Positions 1 to 11,446 of a stretch of 64,000 bases of DNA are shown piece after piece. A program made the translations under genes and the position numbers. Numbering within the stretch: the stretch's first letter is position 1; every line of letters begins with the position of its first letter. Location of the stretch: the NCBI RefSeq assembly GCF_014905175.1, contig NC_057791.1, forward strand, positions 2,294,001 through 2,358,000. Direction: 5' to 3'. Under the pieces are notes generated by a model. The model saw only the letters and a list, made by a program, of their open reading frames with translations, did not search any database and was not told where the DNA came from. The DNA is from Aphidius gifuensis (lineage: Eukaryota; Arthropoda; Insecta; Hymenoptera; Braconidae).

Positions 1-2206
1 AGGAGAAATGCATGTTTGTCATAATCAAGGTGGTGCAGTATTTAAAAGTCCATCTTGTATGACATTGAAATTTTATAAAAATGGTTTAATTGTAAAAAAA
101 GGAAAATTAAGATCATACAATAGTTCCCAAACAAAATCATTTATTCAAGATATTTTAGATGGTTATTTTCCATCTGAATTACAACGTGATTATCCAAATG
201 GTGTACCATTTAAGGTTCATCCATTTTTTTTTTTTTTAAATTTAAATAACACAATCTGTTTTAGATTTATTTTGTTAATTAAATATATATTTTTTCTGAT
301 TAAAGGTTGAAGATCACAGAATGGAAAATTATTTGGGTGATGGTGCAAATTATCCTGGACATGGTTATCAATTGGGAAAACAATCACTGAGTCAAATTCG
401 TCAATTAGCATTGTCAAGTCAAGTTAAAATTATACCAAAAGTTAAATCAACACCAGATGCTAAACAATCATGGAATATTAATAATTTAAATTGTTCTTCT
501 CGACCATCATTAACTGCAAGGTAATCATTTGTAATTTTTAATTATTATTATCTTTTTTTTTTAATAAAATAATCATTGATATTTCAGGGATAGACCTGAG
601 ACTCATGAGGGTACTTATGATTTACCAAAAACATCATCAGCAAGGTAAACAATCCCACGTAATCATGTTGATTGATTTTTTTATTTTTACGTAGGTTTTT
701 CGCCTACGCATTTAATTTGTTTTTCTGTGAATCACGTTACTATATTTTTTTTTTAGATTAATTGATTTTGGTTTGAGCAATTTGAGATCACAAATATTAG
801 CTTCACATAATAATAATTGTTCAGACAGTCATCTACGATCTCACATGAATGCTGAATTTTCATTGTCCACAAAAACTGATAAGGTATATTGCTATTAATA
901 TTAAATTAAGAAAAAATTATAATTTTAATTTAATTTACAGAGAATTCCAATGATACCACAAAGTACAGAATGCATTTTACCAATTAAAGAACAGCACTGT
1001 AATGTACCAGAAAAATTGTCAAACATTTCACCTAAAAAAAATAAAACATGTCGAATTAGCTCAATTGAAAGAACAACATTCAGCACACCAGTCAGGTAAT
1101 CAATCATTATTATCAAAAAAAAATTTCAATTAAATACCAACTAGTCATTGTTCTTTACATTTAAACTCATGGAAAATTACTTAATTATTTGTGTGCGCAG
1201 TTTTTTTTTTTTTTTTGAATAAACAGCAACACCAGTAATTAAAGTTTCACAGCGTGACTTTATTTTTATTTTTACACTAATGACTTTCTGTTTTTTTTTC
1301 CGGTTTTTTGTTTTTTTTTTCCTTGCAAAAAAAATCTATAATATTTATTAAAACAAGTGTAGATTATTTAATTTAAAAAAAATGTAAAATTATACTTGCA
1401 AAAAAGTTAATAAAAAAATATATTTTTCAAATAGCCGACAGAGTGGAACATGTAACAATAGAATACGATCTAGATCAGCAAGTTTAACCGGAAATAGTAT
1501 TAAGCCAAGATCACCATTAAGATTAAATACAAATGACAATTTAATTGTTACATCAAAAAATATAAAAACATCAAAAAATAAAAATGGAAAATTACGAATA
1601 TCAAAATCAATGACATTGAATAAAAATAAGTGTGAGGTAATTCATAATTAATACTCATTAAATACATTGTGTGAAAGAAAAATTATTATTTATTTTCAAT
1701 GCTAACTAGCATGATATATAATTAATAGTCACAATGATAATTTAATTTATCAAACTTGTTTATAAGTATGTTTATAAAAATGCTACAAGATGTATAATTT
1801 ATCTGTTTTTTTTTTTTCTTCTTTTTTTAGTTACCACTTGTACGTGAGATAAATTCAGCATCTGATAAATTTGGTGAACTCAGATTGAAAGTAAGATCAA
1901 TGAATGGCAGTACAGTTTATCTGGTACATTTAACACCTGATGATACAGTTGCACGACTTTATCAATTGCTGGATACTGCAGTGAATTTTAGAAAGCGACC
2001 AACAGTTGGCTATAAAATACTCATCAGCGGGTAAATATTAAAACAATATTATCGAATTAATTCTTCATCAATAATTAATCATAATGATAATTAAAAATGA
2101 ATAATTTAATTGCAGATATTCACCAAAGAGACTTGATCATTTTGGATTTACATTGCGGGATTATGGTATTTCACGTGATTGTGTTCTTCATCTGGTAAAT
2201 GATTGA
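1..2206 (+). CDS. UBXN11: UBX domain protein 11 (UBXN11/socius)-like, 5' partial, 8 exons
   Basis: Coding exons are 1-214, 306-520, 588-644, 757-883, 941-1095, 1435-1636, 1831-2030 and 2116-2206 (stop TGA 2204-2206). All junctions are GT..AG and all phases agree, giving 419 residues in the window. Exons 1-2 encode a SEP domain: GGAVFKSPSC, then LKFYKNGLIV, then the hallmark DILDGYFPSELQRDYPNGVP. Exons 2-6 encode a Ser/Asn/Lys-rich linker that looks disordered. Exons 7-8 encode a UBX beta-grasp fold (LRLKVRSMNGSTVYLVHL, then TVARLYQLLDTA, ending in CVLHLVND). In UBX proteins this fold binds p97/VCP; human UBXN11 is also reported to bind Rnd GTPases. Here the usual FPR-type p97-contact loop reads YSPKR, so p97 binding is uncertain. 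No stop lies upstream of the ATG at 8 and human UBXN11 has more sequence N-terminal to SEP, so the ATG at 8 is probably internal. Family call is strong; function is inferred. Confidence 0.9.
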
Positions 2207-2272
2207 TTACTAATTAAATTTATTCAAGTATCAATCAGTTTTTCAATTGATTAAAAGCTCAACATAAAAAAA

Positions 2273-2278
2273 AATAAA
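2273..2278 (+). promoter_or_regulatory. Possible polyadenylation signal of the UBXN11-like gene
   Basis: An AATAAA hexamer lies about 70 bp after the stop codon. In DNA this AT-rich the hexamer is common, so only its position supports it. Confidence 0.35.
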
Positions 2279-2960
2279 TCATTAAAAAAAACTATGAATT
2301 TTTTTAATAAAATTGAAGCGAAAGTCATCAACGTAGTTGTCTAATTATAACAAAGTTTCAATTAACAATCATCATTAGTATATGAAATTTCAATTAATAC
2401 ATAATATTATTATTAAATGACAAATAATGAATATATTTTATTTTTGAATAAAAAAAAATCAAGTTTATAAAATTTAATTGGATTCAAATTTGATGAGCAA
2501 TAAATTCAACTTTAGTATTTGGGGAGAATCGATAATTGATTATCTGGAAATTTATAGTGAAGAAACTAAAAGATTAAAATTTGTTTCCAGGATTATAAGG
2601 AAAATATGAATTTCCCAAGGTACCAGAACGTAAAAAAAAAAAAAAAGCCTTGGTAACAAGTTTGTCTTTTATGGAAAATTAAAAATTTATAATTTTTCGT
2701 TGAATTCGGACGAACGTGAAAATCAATAATTGTTATGTTGATAAACGTAATTTAAATACATATGTAAATAATACATATGTATTACAATAATTATCAATTA
2801 TTTATCGCATTTATAATTGGCGAGTCTCAGCCAGTTCTCATTCCATAAAAATAAATAATAAAAAACAGCAATGATTTGTGATCGTGCATATTAATTTACT
2901 TTTCATTTGTTATATCAATCCCGGTAAAAAAACAATTGGTACCTATGATTCCCGATATAT
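2279..2960. other. Intergenic AT-rich DNA, nothing recognised
   Basis: Low-complexity AT-rich sequence. No open frame with exon-like composition, no RNA gene and no repeat was recognised before the repeat block that starts near 2960. Confidence 0.5.
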
Positions 2961-3995
2961 ACTACTTAGGTATTTTGTATTTTGAATTTTAAATTTTGAA
3001 TTTTATATGGAAAAAATTGAGAATATTAACAGGACCATGAAAAAAACCAGAAACTTTTTAAGTTTCATCAAATTAAGGGATTTGGACGATTTTTTAAAAC
3101 GAAGAGAGAGACAACATTTTTTCTCTGTTTTTTGTCTTTTTCGCACTCATAGAAATATTGTGTTTCTAAAAGTCATCCGCAAGAGGTCTCTAGTGATTTT
3201 TCAATAATTCCTCATAAAAATCCATTTTTTCATACTTTAATTATTAATTGTAAAAAAACTATGCTCCAAACCTCTTTTATTTTTTTTCTATAAGTTTTCT
3301 TTTGTCTCATTTTATAACCCGATAGTTTTTTTTTCATGATGTCATATTGTCGATTGGAGATATTGGTATTTTAATGGATTTTTTTTTGACGAAAATCGCA
3401 TTCTCCATAAGAGCCAATGTTAAAAGTTGTGCCAAAGTTAAAAAACCCAAGTAACTTTTTAATTTTTTTAGGTTTTTGAGTTTTTTAGGTTTTTCAGGTT
3501 TTAGGTTTTTTTAAAAGTGTTTTTAGGTTCTAAGGTTTTAGGTTTTTTAGGTTTTTAGTTTTTCAGTGTTTTTAGGTTCTAAGGTTTAAGGTTTTTGAGG
3601 TTTTTAGTTTTTCAGGTTTTTAGGTTTTAGGTTTTTTAGGTTTTTAGGTTTTTTTTTAGTTTTTTTAGTTTTAAGGTTAAGTAACTTTTTAGGTTTTTAG
3701 GTTTTATAGTTTTGAGGTTTTTGGGTTTCAAACCTGAAGTCTCTGGTTTTTTTAAACTTAATAATAATAAAAAAAACTCAAAAAAAACTAAAAAAAACCT
3801 AGAAAAACCTAAAAAAAAACCTAAAAAACCTAAAACCTAAAAACCCAAGTAACTTAAGAGGTATTTTGTCTTAAGCAACATTTTAAATTTTAAATTTAGA
3901 ATTTTATTTAGAAAAAATATAGGATACGCAAGGAGGTGTCTTTTGAATGTTAAATTTAAAATTTTATATCGAAAAAATAGAGAATATGAACAGGA
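2960..3995 (+). repeat. Dispersed repeat, three diverged partial copies
   Basis: A motif of the form 'TTTTAAATTTTRAATTTTATATGGAAAAAATWGAGAATATKAACAGGA' (degenerate) occurs at about 2975-3040, 3880-3935 and 3940-3995. The first and third copies share GAGAATAT, an A/T base and AACAGGA; the second has diverged after the A-run. Positions 3040-3430, after the first copy, hold a non-coding stretch with transposon-relic character and no convincing open frame. The class of element is unknown. Confidence 0.5.
3436..3850. repeat. TTTTAGG-like tandem tract with an inverted arm
   Basis: From about 3465 to 3730 the + strand is a degenerate run of GGTTTTTAGG/GGTTTTAGG words. From about 3780 to 3840 the words are inverted (CCTAAAAA), so the region could fold back on itself. 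The flanking phrase AAAACCCAAGTAACTT occurs at both ends (about 3446 and 3840). The words resemble but do not match the insect telomere repeat TTAGG and are irregular, so I treat this as a simple repeat, not a proven interstitial telomere. Confidence 0.6.
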
Positions 3996-3999
3996 ACAA

Positions 4000-4027
4000 G
4001 TAGTGGTCTAGTGGTCAAGGCGTTTGA
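4000..4027 (+). repeat. tRNA-like (SINE-head-like) fragment, left copy
   Basis: The 11 bases TGGTCTAGTGG at 4004-4014 fit the Pol III A-box consensus TRGYNNARNNG exactly. They continue as TCAAGGCGTTTG, matching the tRNA-like element at 6584-6650. The similarity stops after GCGTTTG, where the minisatellite begins, so the B-box half is missing. Confidence 0.45.
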
Positions 4028-6383
4028 AGAAGATGAAAAAATGAAAACTGAAAAATGAAAAAATGAAAAAATGAAAACTGAAAAATGAAAAAATGAAAAC
4101 TGAAAAATGAAAAATGAAAAAATGAAAACTAAAAAATGAAAAAATGAAAACTAAAAAATGAAAAATGAAAAAATGAAAACTGAAAAATGAAAAAATGAAA
4201 ACTAAAAAATGAAAAAATGAAAACTAAAAAATGAAAAATGAAAAAATGAAAAAATGAAAAAATGAAAAAATGAAAAAATGAAAAATGAAAAAATGAAAAA
4301 ATGAAAAAATGAAAACTAAAAAATGAAAAATGAAAAAATGAAAAAATGAAAAATGAAAAAATGAAAACTAAAAAATGAAAAAATGAAAAAATGAAAACTA
4401 AAAAATGAAAAAATGAAAAAATGAAAACTGAAAAGTGAAAAATGAAAAACTAAAAAATGAAAAATGAAAAACTAAAAAATGAAAAAATGAAAACTAAAAA
4501 ATGAAAAAATGAAAAAATGAAAAAATGAAAAAATGAAAAATGAAAAACTAAAAAATGAAAAAATGAAAAAATGAAAAACTAAAAAATGAAAAAATGAAAA
4601 AATGAAAAACTAAAAAATGAAAAAATGAAAAATGAAAAATGAAAAAATGAAAAAATGAAAACTAAAAAATGAAAAAATGAAAAAATGAAAAAAGAAAAAA
4701 TAAAAAAAGAAAAAAAGAAAAAAAAAAAAAAAAAAAAAGAAAAAAAGAAAAACAAAAAAATGAAAAAATGAAAACTAAAAAATGAAAAAATGAAAAAATG
4801 AAAACTGAAAAATGAAAAAATGAAAAATGAAAAAATGAAAAATGAAAAAATGAAAACTGAAAAATGAAAAATGAAAACTAAAAAAATGAAAAACTGAAAA
4901 ATGAAAAAATGAAAACTAAAAAATGAAAAATGAAAAAATGAAAACTGAAAAATGAAAAATGAAAAAATGAAAAAATGAAAACTAAAAAATGAAAAAATGA
5001 AAAAATGAAAAAATGAAAACTAAAAAATGAAAAATGAAAAAATGAAAAAATGAAAAAATGAAAACTAAAAAATGAAAAAATGAAAAAATGAAAAAATGAA
5101 AAAATGAAAACTAAAAAATGAAAAAATGAAAACTAAAAAATGAAAAAATGAAAACTGAAAACTGAAAACTGAAAACTGAAAAAATGAAAACTAAAAAATG
5201 AAAAAATGAAAACTGAAAAATGAAAAAATGAAAACTGAAAAATGAAAAAATGAAAAAATGAAAAATGAAAAAATGAAAACTAAAAAATGAAAAAATGAAA
5301 ACTAAAAAATGAAAAAATGAAAACTGAAAAATGAAAAAATGAAAAACTAAAAAATGAAAAAATGAAAAATGAAAAACTAAAAAATGAAAAATGAAAAATG
5401 AAAAACTAAAAAATGAAAAAATGAAAAACTAAAAAATGAAAAACTAAAAAATGAAAAAATGAAAACTAAAAAATGAAAAATGAAAAACTAAAAAATGAAA
5501 AACTAAAAAATGAAAAATGAAAAATGAAAAACTAAAAAATGAAAAATGAAAAACTAAAAAATGAAAAAATGAAAACTAAAAAATGAAAAAATGAAAAATG
5601 AAAAACTAAAAAATGAAAAACTAAAAAATGAAAAATGAAAACTGAAAAATGAAAAATGAAAAAATGAAAAATGAAAAACTAAAAAATGAAAAATGAAAAA
5701 TGAAAAACTAAAAAATGAAAAAATGAAAACTAAAAAATGAAAAAATGAAAAAATGAAAAATGAAAAAATGAAAACTAAAAAATGAAAAAATGAAAACTAA
5801 AAAATGAAAACTGAAAAATGAAAAAATGAAAACTAAAAAATGAAAAATGAAAAAATGAAAAAATGAAAAATGAAAAAATGAAAAAATGAAAAATGAAAAA
5901 ATGAAAAAATGAAAAATGAAAAAATGAAAACTAAAAAATGAAAAAATGAAAACTAAAAAATGAAAAATGAAAAAATGAAAAAATGAAAAATGAAAAAATG
6001 AAAAATGAAAAAATGAAAAATGAAAAAATGAAAACTAAAAAATGAAAAAATGAAAACTAAAAAATGAAAAAATGAAAAAATGAAAACTGAAAAATGAAAA
6101 AATGAAAAAATGAAAACTGAAAAATGAAAAAATGAAAAAATGAAAAATGAAAAAATGAAAAAATGAAAACTAAAAAATGAAAAAATGAAAACTAAAAAAT
6201 GAAAAAATGAAAAAATGAAAACTAAAAAATGAAAAAATGAAAAAATGAAAACTGAAAAATGAAAACTGAAAAATGAAAAAATGAAAACTAAAAAATGAAA
6301 AATGAAAAAATGAAAAAATGAAAAATGAAAAAATGAAAACTAAAAAATGAAAAAATGAAAACTAAAAAATGAAAAAATGAAAA
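4028..6383 (+). repeat. 2.35-kb A-rich minisatellite (GAAAAAAT / GAAAACT words)
   Basis: A continuous array built from a few short words: GAAAAAAT (8), GAAAAAT (7), GAAAACT (7) and GAAAAACT (8), in irregular order with no obvious fixed higher-order unit. The + strand is almost entirely A with sparse G, T and C, an extreme strand asymmetry. The word order drifts along the array: GAAAAACT with a five-A run is enriched around 5340-5720 and GAAAACTG is commoner near 4030-4200 and 5140-5260. An A-only/AG segment at about 4688-4755 interrupts it. No long open frame exists. Copy number is likely polymorphic and may be mis-assembled. Confidence 0.97.
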
Positions 6384-6532
6384 GGTTTAAGGTTTTTGAG
6401 GTTTTTAGTTTTTCAGGTCTTTAGGTTTTAGGTTTTTTAGGTTTTTAGGTTTTTTTTTAGTTTTAAGGTGCTTTAAGGTTTTGGGTTTCAAACAAGTCTC
6501 TGGTTTTTAAACTTAATAATAATAAAAAATGA
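6381..6532 (+). repeat. Right-hand near-copy of the 3581-3775 segment
   Basis: Positions 6381-6461 repeat 3581-3661 almost base for base. The next stretch (GGGTTTCAAAC, GTCTCTGG, TTTAAACTTAATAATAATAA) matches 3722-3770 with small deletions. The two copies lie 2.8 kb apart and bracket the minisatellite. Together with the tRNA-like piece found after each copy, this indicates a duplicated composite element. Confidence 0.75.
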
Positions 6533-6583
6533 ATTGAAACTTAAAAGACGTCGGAGTTAACTTGATGAAATTTAGAAAGATAA

Positions 6584-6650
6584 GCCTGTGGTCTTTTGGT
6601 CAAGGCGTTTGCCCGGAAAAGCAAAAATGAACGGGTTCGATTTACAGGCA
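6584..6650 (+). repeat. tRNA-like SINE head, right copy (degenerate)
   Basis: GCCTGT (6584-6589) and ACAGGC (6644-6649) are perfect reverse complements, as in an acceptor stem. GGTTCGATTT at 6634-6643 resembles a Pol III B box, and TGGTCTTTTGGTCAAGG is a decayed A box. There is no proper T stem between the T-loop-like sequence and the acceptor strand and the length is short, so this is a tRNA-derived relic and not a working tRNA. No anticodon can be assigned. Confidence 0.5.
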
Positions 6651-8800
6651 GGGGCTTTGTTATTTTTCTAAGTTTCATCATTAAATCAATACTTACAAAA
6701 ACTCAAAATTATAAAGTGTACTTAGTGATGAATGACTAATTAATTTAAATTATATTCAATCGATTATTTCGAAATATATTTGTTTATATTGTTTACATAA
6801 CAATGATTAATATTTGAACAATAAATTTTGTAAATGCATCATTGATTCATCAATAACCGGAAATGGAAATATTAACTAATTGACGAGGATTTATCATTCT
6901 AATTAATCACATTGAAATTATTTAAATAAACTAATTACTTGTTAATTTTTTTTTATATACTTTTAAATGACGAAGAAAAAAAAATCATAAAGCAATTAAA
7001 ATATTTATTCATAATTAAATTAAGGTGGAAATAATAAAATCGTGAATATTTGTCTGATTGTGTAAAATAATTCGAGCGATTATTTAATGATGATCGATCA
7101 ATATTAAATTCATTTTTTTATTTACTTTTATTGAATATTGAAATTTTAATAGTCTCCAATCGGACATGCTGAGTAAATTGAAATAAATGTAAATAAAAAG
7201 TGCTGGAATAAATGATGGAAAAAAAAAAAAAGAAAAATTAGTTATAGAAGAATGGTAAAAAATATACAGATCTGAGTCAAGCTTTAACCAGCTTTGATGA
7301 ATGGAATTTTTATATCGTTTTTGTTTCTCTTTGTTCTGTTGAAGCTCTTTGGCACCCCTGAGTCTATTCCATTATCGACTTTCAAATGGCCGACGAATCG
7401 TAAACTGAAAGCCAGCTTATGCGTCTTTCTCTGTAATCAAAATAATTTTTTTTTTTTTCTTTTCTCTAAATAGAATTATCTATATTTTGCTCTTAATTAT
7501 ATTTTTTTGTTTTTGAATTTGAATAGTAAAAAGACGAAAAATAAATTATTGTTAAAGTTAAATTATTAATTTTAAAAACATTTATACATTTGTATATTAA
7601 ATAATTTTAATTATCAGTGAATATAATCTAAAAAAAATAATAATCATTTTTTGATTTAATTTATGATAGAGAAGTTGAAACAGTAAAGTCATCAGTAGAT
7701 GGACAGATATAAATGCAGTTAGAGAAATCAAGTTTAGATTTATAAGAGTGATTAGACAAATTTGATTTTCCAGGGGGATGAGTACAACCAGAATTGCGAC
7801 AACCTTATATACTTACAAATTTCTATATGATTTTACGTATGTACAAAAATATGATATGAATTATTTCAAAGTTTCCGGCTTACTCTGACCTTTATCAAAC
7901 TCAGTAATTAATCTTCTGATAAATAACTATTATTGTATCAACTACTTAACTTTGTATATATTTTAAAAACTTATTATTTCGATGTTAATATTCGATGAAT
8001 ACCATCATCATTAAAAAAATAGATGAATAAATTTAAAAAAAAAATAATTTTTTTATACAAAAGTGAGCCGCAGTAAATTGTGATCATTGTGAAATGTGAA
8101 TTGCCTTTACCTATTGATTGATTCAATGATTTTTTTATATTTTTTGTATACCAAGATAAATTGATTACAAAAAAATCTGTTAAAATAGGGAAACCAACAA
8201 CTGTTGAGTTTAGTTTCCATTAAAATGTTTTTTTTTTTTTTTTTTTTTCGTGTTAAATAAAATTGGTTTATCATTTATTCGACCACAAAGTTTGATCCTA
8301 AACCAATCATTTTTTTTTATATTCATCCAAACACTGGTATTCACAGTGGGGAGACATTCATCATTTAAAATGGAAAATTGTTTAGAATTTATATGATTGT
8401 ATATTACCATCTGAAATGAGTCTTAATACTAAAATTTTTCATCCAAGTTCAACTACAAAAAAAAATTTTAATTAAAAAAATTAATGTATAAATTTTAAAC
8501 ATCTTTGAGTTAAAAACTTTCTCAATTTAAATTCGACTAAGCAGTATTATTTTTCACACTGATTAGAATAAAATATTGGACTATAGTCTAAAGATAAATG
8601 GGTCAATGATCTTGTTTTATAACCAAGGTCGTGGTCACATCATTAGAAATTAGTTTTATTTTTTTTCTTATCCCCTCTATTTAAAAAAATATATTCGGTT
8701 CATCAACCAGTTTTATAAAATGCTCATCATAGTTTTACGAACCTTCAACCTATCAACAATATAAATATTAAGATCCCATTTCTTTTCTTTGAAAATAAAA
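6651..8800. other. Intergenic AT-rich DNA
   Basis: No gene recognised. About 7280-7440 is somewhat GC-richer but shows no open frame. The last 200 bp before 8801 should contain the promoter of the lysozyme-like gene; no convincing TATA box can be told apart from the AT-rich background. Confidence 0.4.
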
Positions 8801-9395
8801 ATGATTGGGAGTATTCTTATTTTTTCTATTTTTCTCCTGTCGAGTATAAACGGTAATATTTTTTATCAATAAATTAATAAGTTAATTAGAAAATAAACAA
8901 TATTTGATACATAATTTTTTTTAATATATAGGAGAAAATAATAATGTTCAACATAATGTTACTGATGGCTGTGTTTTCTGTATAAATAATGTTATTAATT
9001 CAATGGATATTTCGATATTGAAAAATAATAATTATGAAGAATTTCAAAATTTATTTGATTGTCAAGAAGACATTCGTTGTATCCGCAAAGTAGTTCGAGC
9101 TTACATCAATAATTTTTCAGGAGAGGTGAGATAAAAATAATAGATAAATTTAACAAAATATATGTAGAAAAATTAAATTGTAATATTGTAAAAATTAAAT
9201 TATATTATTGTACTAATTGAACCTTTATTTTTCAATTTTTTTAAGAGCTGTAATAAAAACGGCGAGCTGGATTGTGTTGACTTTATGAGAATTTATGTTC
9301 TTGGCGGAGATCAATGTGATAGTCATCTTCCCGAAATTTACGAAAACAAATTTAACACTTGCTCAAATCTACTCCAATTTTCATTTAATGGATAA
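8801..9395 (+). CDS. Secreted i-type lysozyme/destabilase-like protein lacking the catalytic segment
   Basis: Exons 8801-8852, 8932-9125 and 9246-9395 (stop TAA) join in matching phases (1, then 0) to give 131 residues. Residues 1-18 form a signal peptide (MIGSILIFSIFLLSSING). The mature part has eight cysteines at 31, 34, 61, 67, 84, 92, 106 and 121. The stretch RAYINNFSGESCNKNGELDC, then D, F, and LGGDQC, and the final ENKFNTC fit the C-terminal half of invertebrate-type lysozyme (destabilase family). In active members the first Cys pair continues as C-I-C-E; here it is CVFCINNV, so the third Cys and the catalytic Glu are replaced. The usual central CGPFQI...YW.DA block is absent, about 25 residues bridging the gap instead. 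A hydrolase role is therefore unlikely; binding, decoy or immune-regulatory roles are speculation. Start chosen because it opens the signal peptide. Confidence 0.8.
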
Positions 9396-9441
9396 CCCCT
9401 CACACTATCAAAATACTGTAATTAAATATTTTATATTTAAA

Positions 9442-9447
9442 AATAAA
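9442..9447 (+). promoter_or_regulatory. Possible polyadenylation signal of the lysozyme-like gene
   Basis: AATAAA, repeated as AATAAATAAATA, about 47 bp after the TAA stop. Confidence 0.45.
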
Positions 9448-11246
9448 TAAATATTTATACTCGTTGATGAGTAATTTAAAAATATTACCACGTTTGTTTT
9501 ATTATTTTTTCCGGGATCACTCAATGTAATAACCTCAGTATTCATTTAAAAATAATATTCAAATAAATTTTTATACATCTTTTGAAAATAGAATTGAATA
9601 TAAAATAGATAAAAATGTTAATGCATTAAAAAAAAATAATCTATTTCAACTCATCAACCTCGTTCTTTTGATAAAAAAAAAAAATCTATTTTAATCAGCT
9701 TTTAAAATATTCAGGGTTTTATTTTTTAATCATCATTATAAAAATTATAAAAATTTTAACGATTTAAAGTGGACTTTATTCACGTCTTTACTGGATTTAT
9801 TTAAAACTTTGATTCAATAACAAGGTGTCATATAAAAAGATAAAATAATTATTACATAAAATTTACATTAAAAAAAAAAAAAAAAGGAAACAAAATAAAT
9901 AAACCATAACTTATGTAACAAATTTAATTTATTATATACATGTGTACGATAATTATTTATACATTAGTTAAAGTGAATTAAACTAATTATTTTTTTTCTT
10001 TACAACCAATATTCATTTACATATATATTTTTTCTTTTAAATTAATCTAAAAACTAGATTATTCGAAAAAAAAAAATCATTATCGTAAATATCGTTGATT
10101 TTTGCTTTTTTAACACAACCAATTATTTTTTTGTACGTTATTTACTAACGATAATTATTTCACAATATCAAAAAAAAATTATGCAATGTAGGCCATGATA
10201 TTCAGTTTATATATTTATATTTTTTAAACACTTGTTATTTTTTTTTTTTTTCAATATATTCGATAATTTGTGTACATAATATATATAATATAATTTAATA
10301 TGTACATGCACTCCTTTTGTCAATGAGAATTTTTAATCAATCAGAATTTCGAAACAGAAATTTTATATTTTTAAAATAGTCAAATTCTTCACTCAGTTGT
10401 TTTTTATTCTCTCCTTTTTACCAACTTTTTAATTTGATATTATTTACAATTTTTCTAACTCTTTTTCTATAGAAATTAAATATATCATTGAATACAAAAA
10501 ATGTCACCTATCTATTATCTAAAAAAAAAAAAAAACAAATGGATTTTCACAAGCCACATTGACTTTACAACACTTATAATTTATACATTTTTTTTTTCTT
10601 CTTTTATCATTGAATTATACAAAGTTTTTTTTATGGACAATATATATTTTTTCAAATGTGATATATTCTTTTTAATAATCACATATCTTGTATTATTTAT
10701 TTCTTATTTCATGTTAACTTTATATTTATTTCGTGAATAAACTTTATACAATATACACTGACCGATTATTTTTTAACACGTCATTGCTCATGCATTGGAT
10801 AAATTACTATACAATTTTTTTTTTTATCTAGACCGCAAGTTATTCGTATTAAACGAGCCGTATAAAAATTCTGATTTACACGACTAGATAGAATTATTGT
10901 TGTTTTTTTTTTTATTTGGCAGTGACAGTGTTATTTGATTTTTGCAATTTTTATTTTTCAAATAAATATTTCAAGTTTTATTTTGAAAAATCTATGGATT
11001 ATAAATAAAATATATATTTATATATATCGAACTATATTCATATACAATGAGAAGGTACCATTTATCAGTATAATTTTTTTTTTCATTTGAAGAAACTCTA
11101 AACGATGAATAATGAAAAATAAAAAATATACAAAGCTACACGTTAATTATATTAAAAAGTTAATGATGTGACATGAAAAATGTATATATTGATTTACGGT
11201 TGACTTGTTTCTTTGCAGTAAAAATGTCAATGACTTGTCTAGAATG
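9448..11246. other. Convergent intergenic region, AT-rich
   Basis: Lies between the 3' ends of the lysozyme-like gene (+) and the glutamate receptor gene (-). It is probably in part the receptor's 3' UTR. Only low-complexity sequence is visible; open frames here are poly-Lys/Phe artefacts of A/T runs. Confidence 0.4.
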
Positions 11247-11252
11247 TTTATT
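11247..11252 (-). promoter_or_regulatory. Possible polyadenylation signal of the kainate receptor gene
   Basis: AATAAA on the minus strand inside an AATAAAATAAA string, about 195 bp past the end of the last candidate exon. Other hexamers follow downstream, so the cleavage site cannot be fixed. Confidence 0.3.
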
Positions 11253-11446
11253 TTATTTTTATAGAGTGTTGTTATTCACTGGTCCCTGCATCATCATGTC
11301 TTGTTGACTTTATTATGAGCCCTCTCAGGGCATCACAAAGGCTATGAGCATGTATCTTTCTGATCGACATTGACAACAATTGTATTATGAGTTGGTAAAT
11401 TATTATTATTCAATGGCACACCAGTTGGTACCTCCTCAAGTATTGG

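Noticed and set aside
3465..3730. Interstitial telomere.
   Set aside because: Words are irregular TTTTAGG/TTTTTAGG and not the TTAGG of insects; kept as a simple repeat.
4028..6383. Possible CRISPR-like or coding repeat array.
   Set aside because: No spacers and no constant repeat; frames are short Met-Lys runs with frequent stops. It is a minisatellite in a eukaryotic genome.
6584..6650. Functional tRNA gene.
   Set aside because: Acceptor-like stem is perfect but the T stem is missing, the A box is decayed and the length is short.
10501..10740. 79-codon plus-strand frame.
   Set aside because: Hydrophobic Phe/Tyr/Leu-rich peptide produced by T-runs in AT-rich DNA; no splice or family support.
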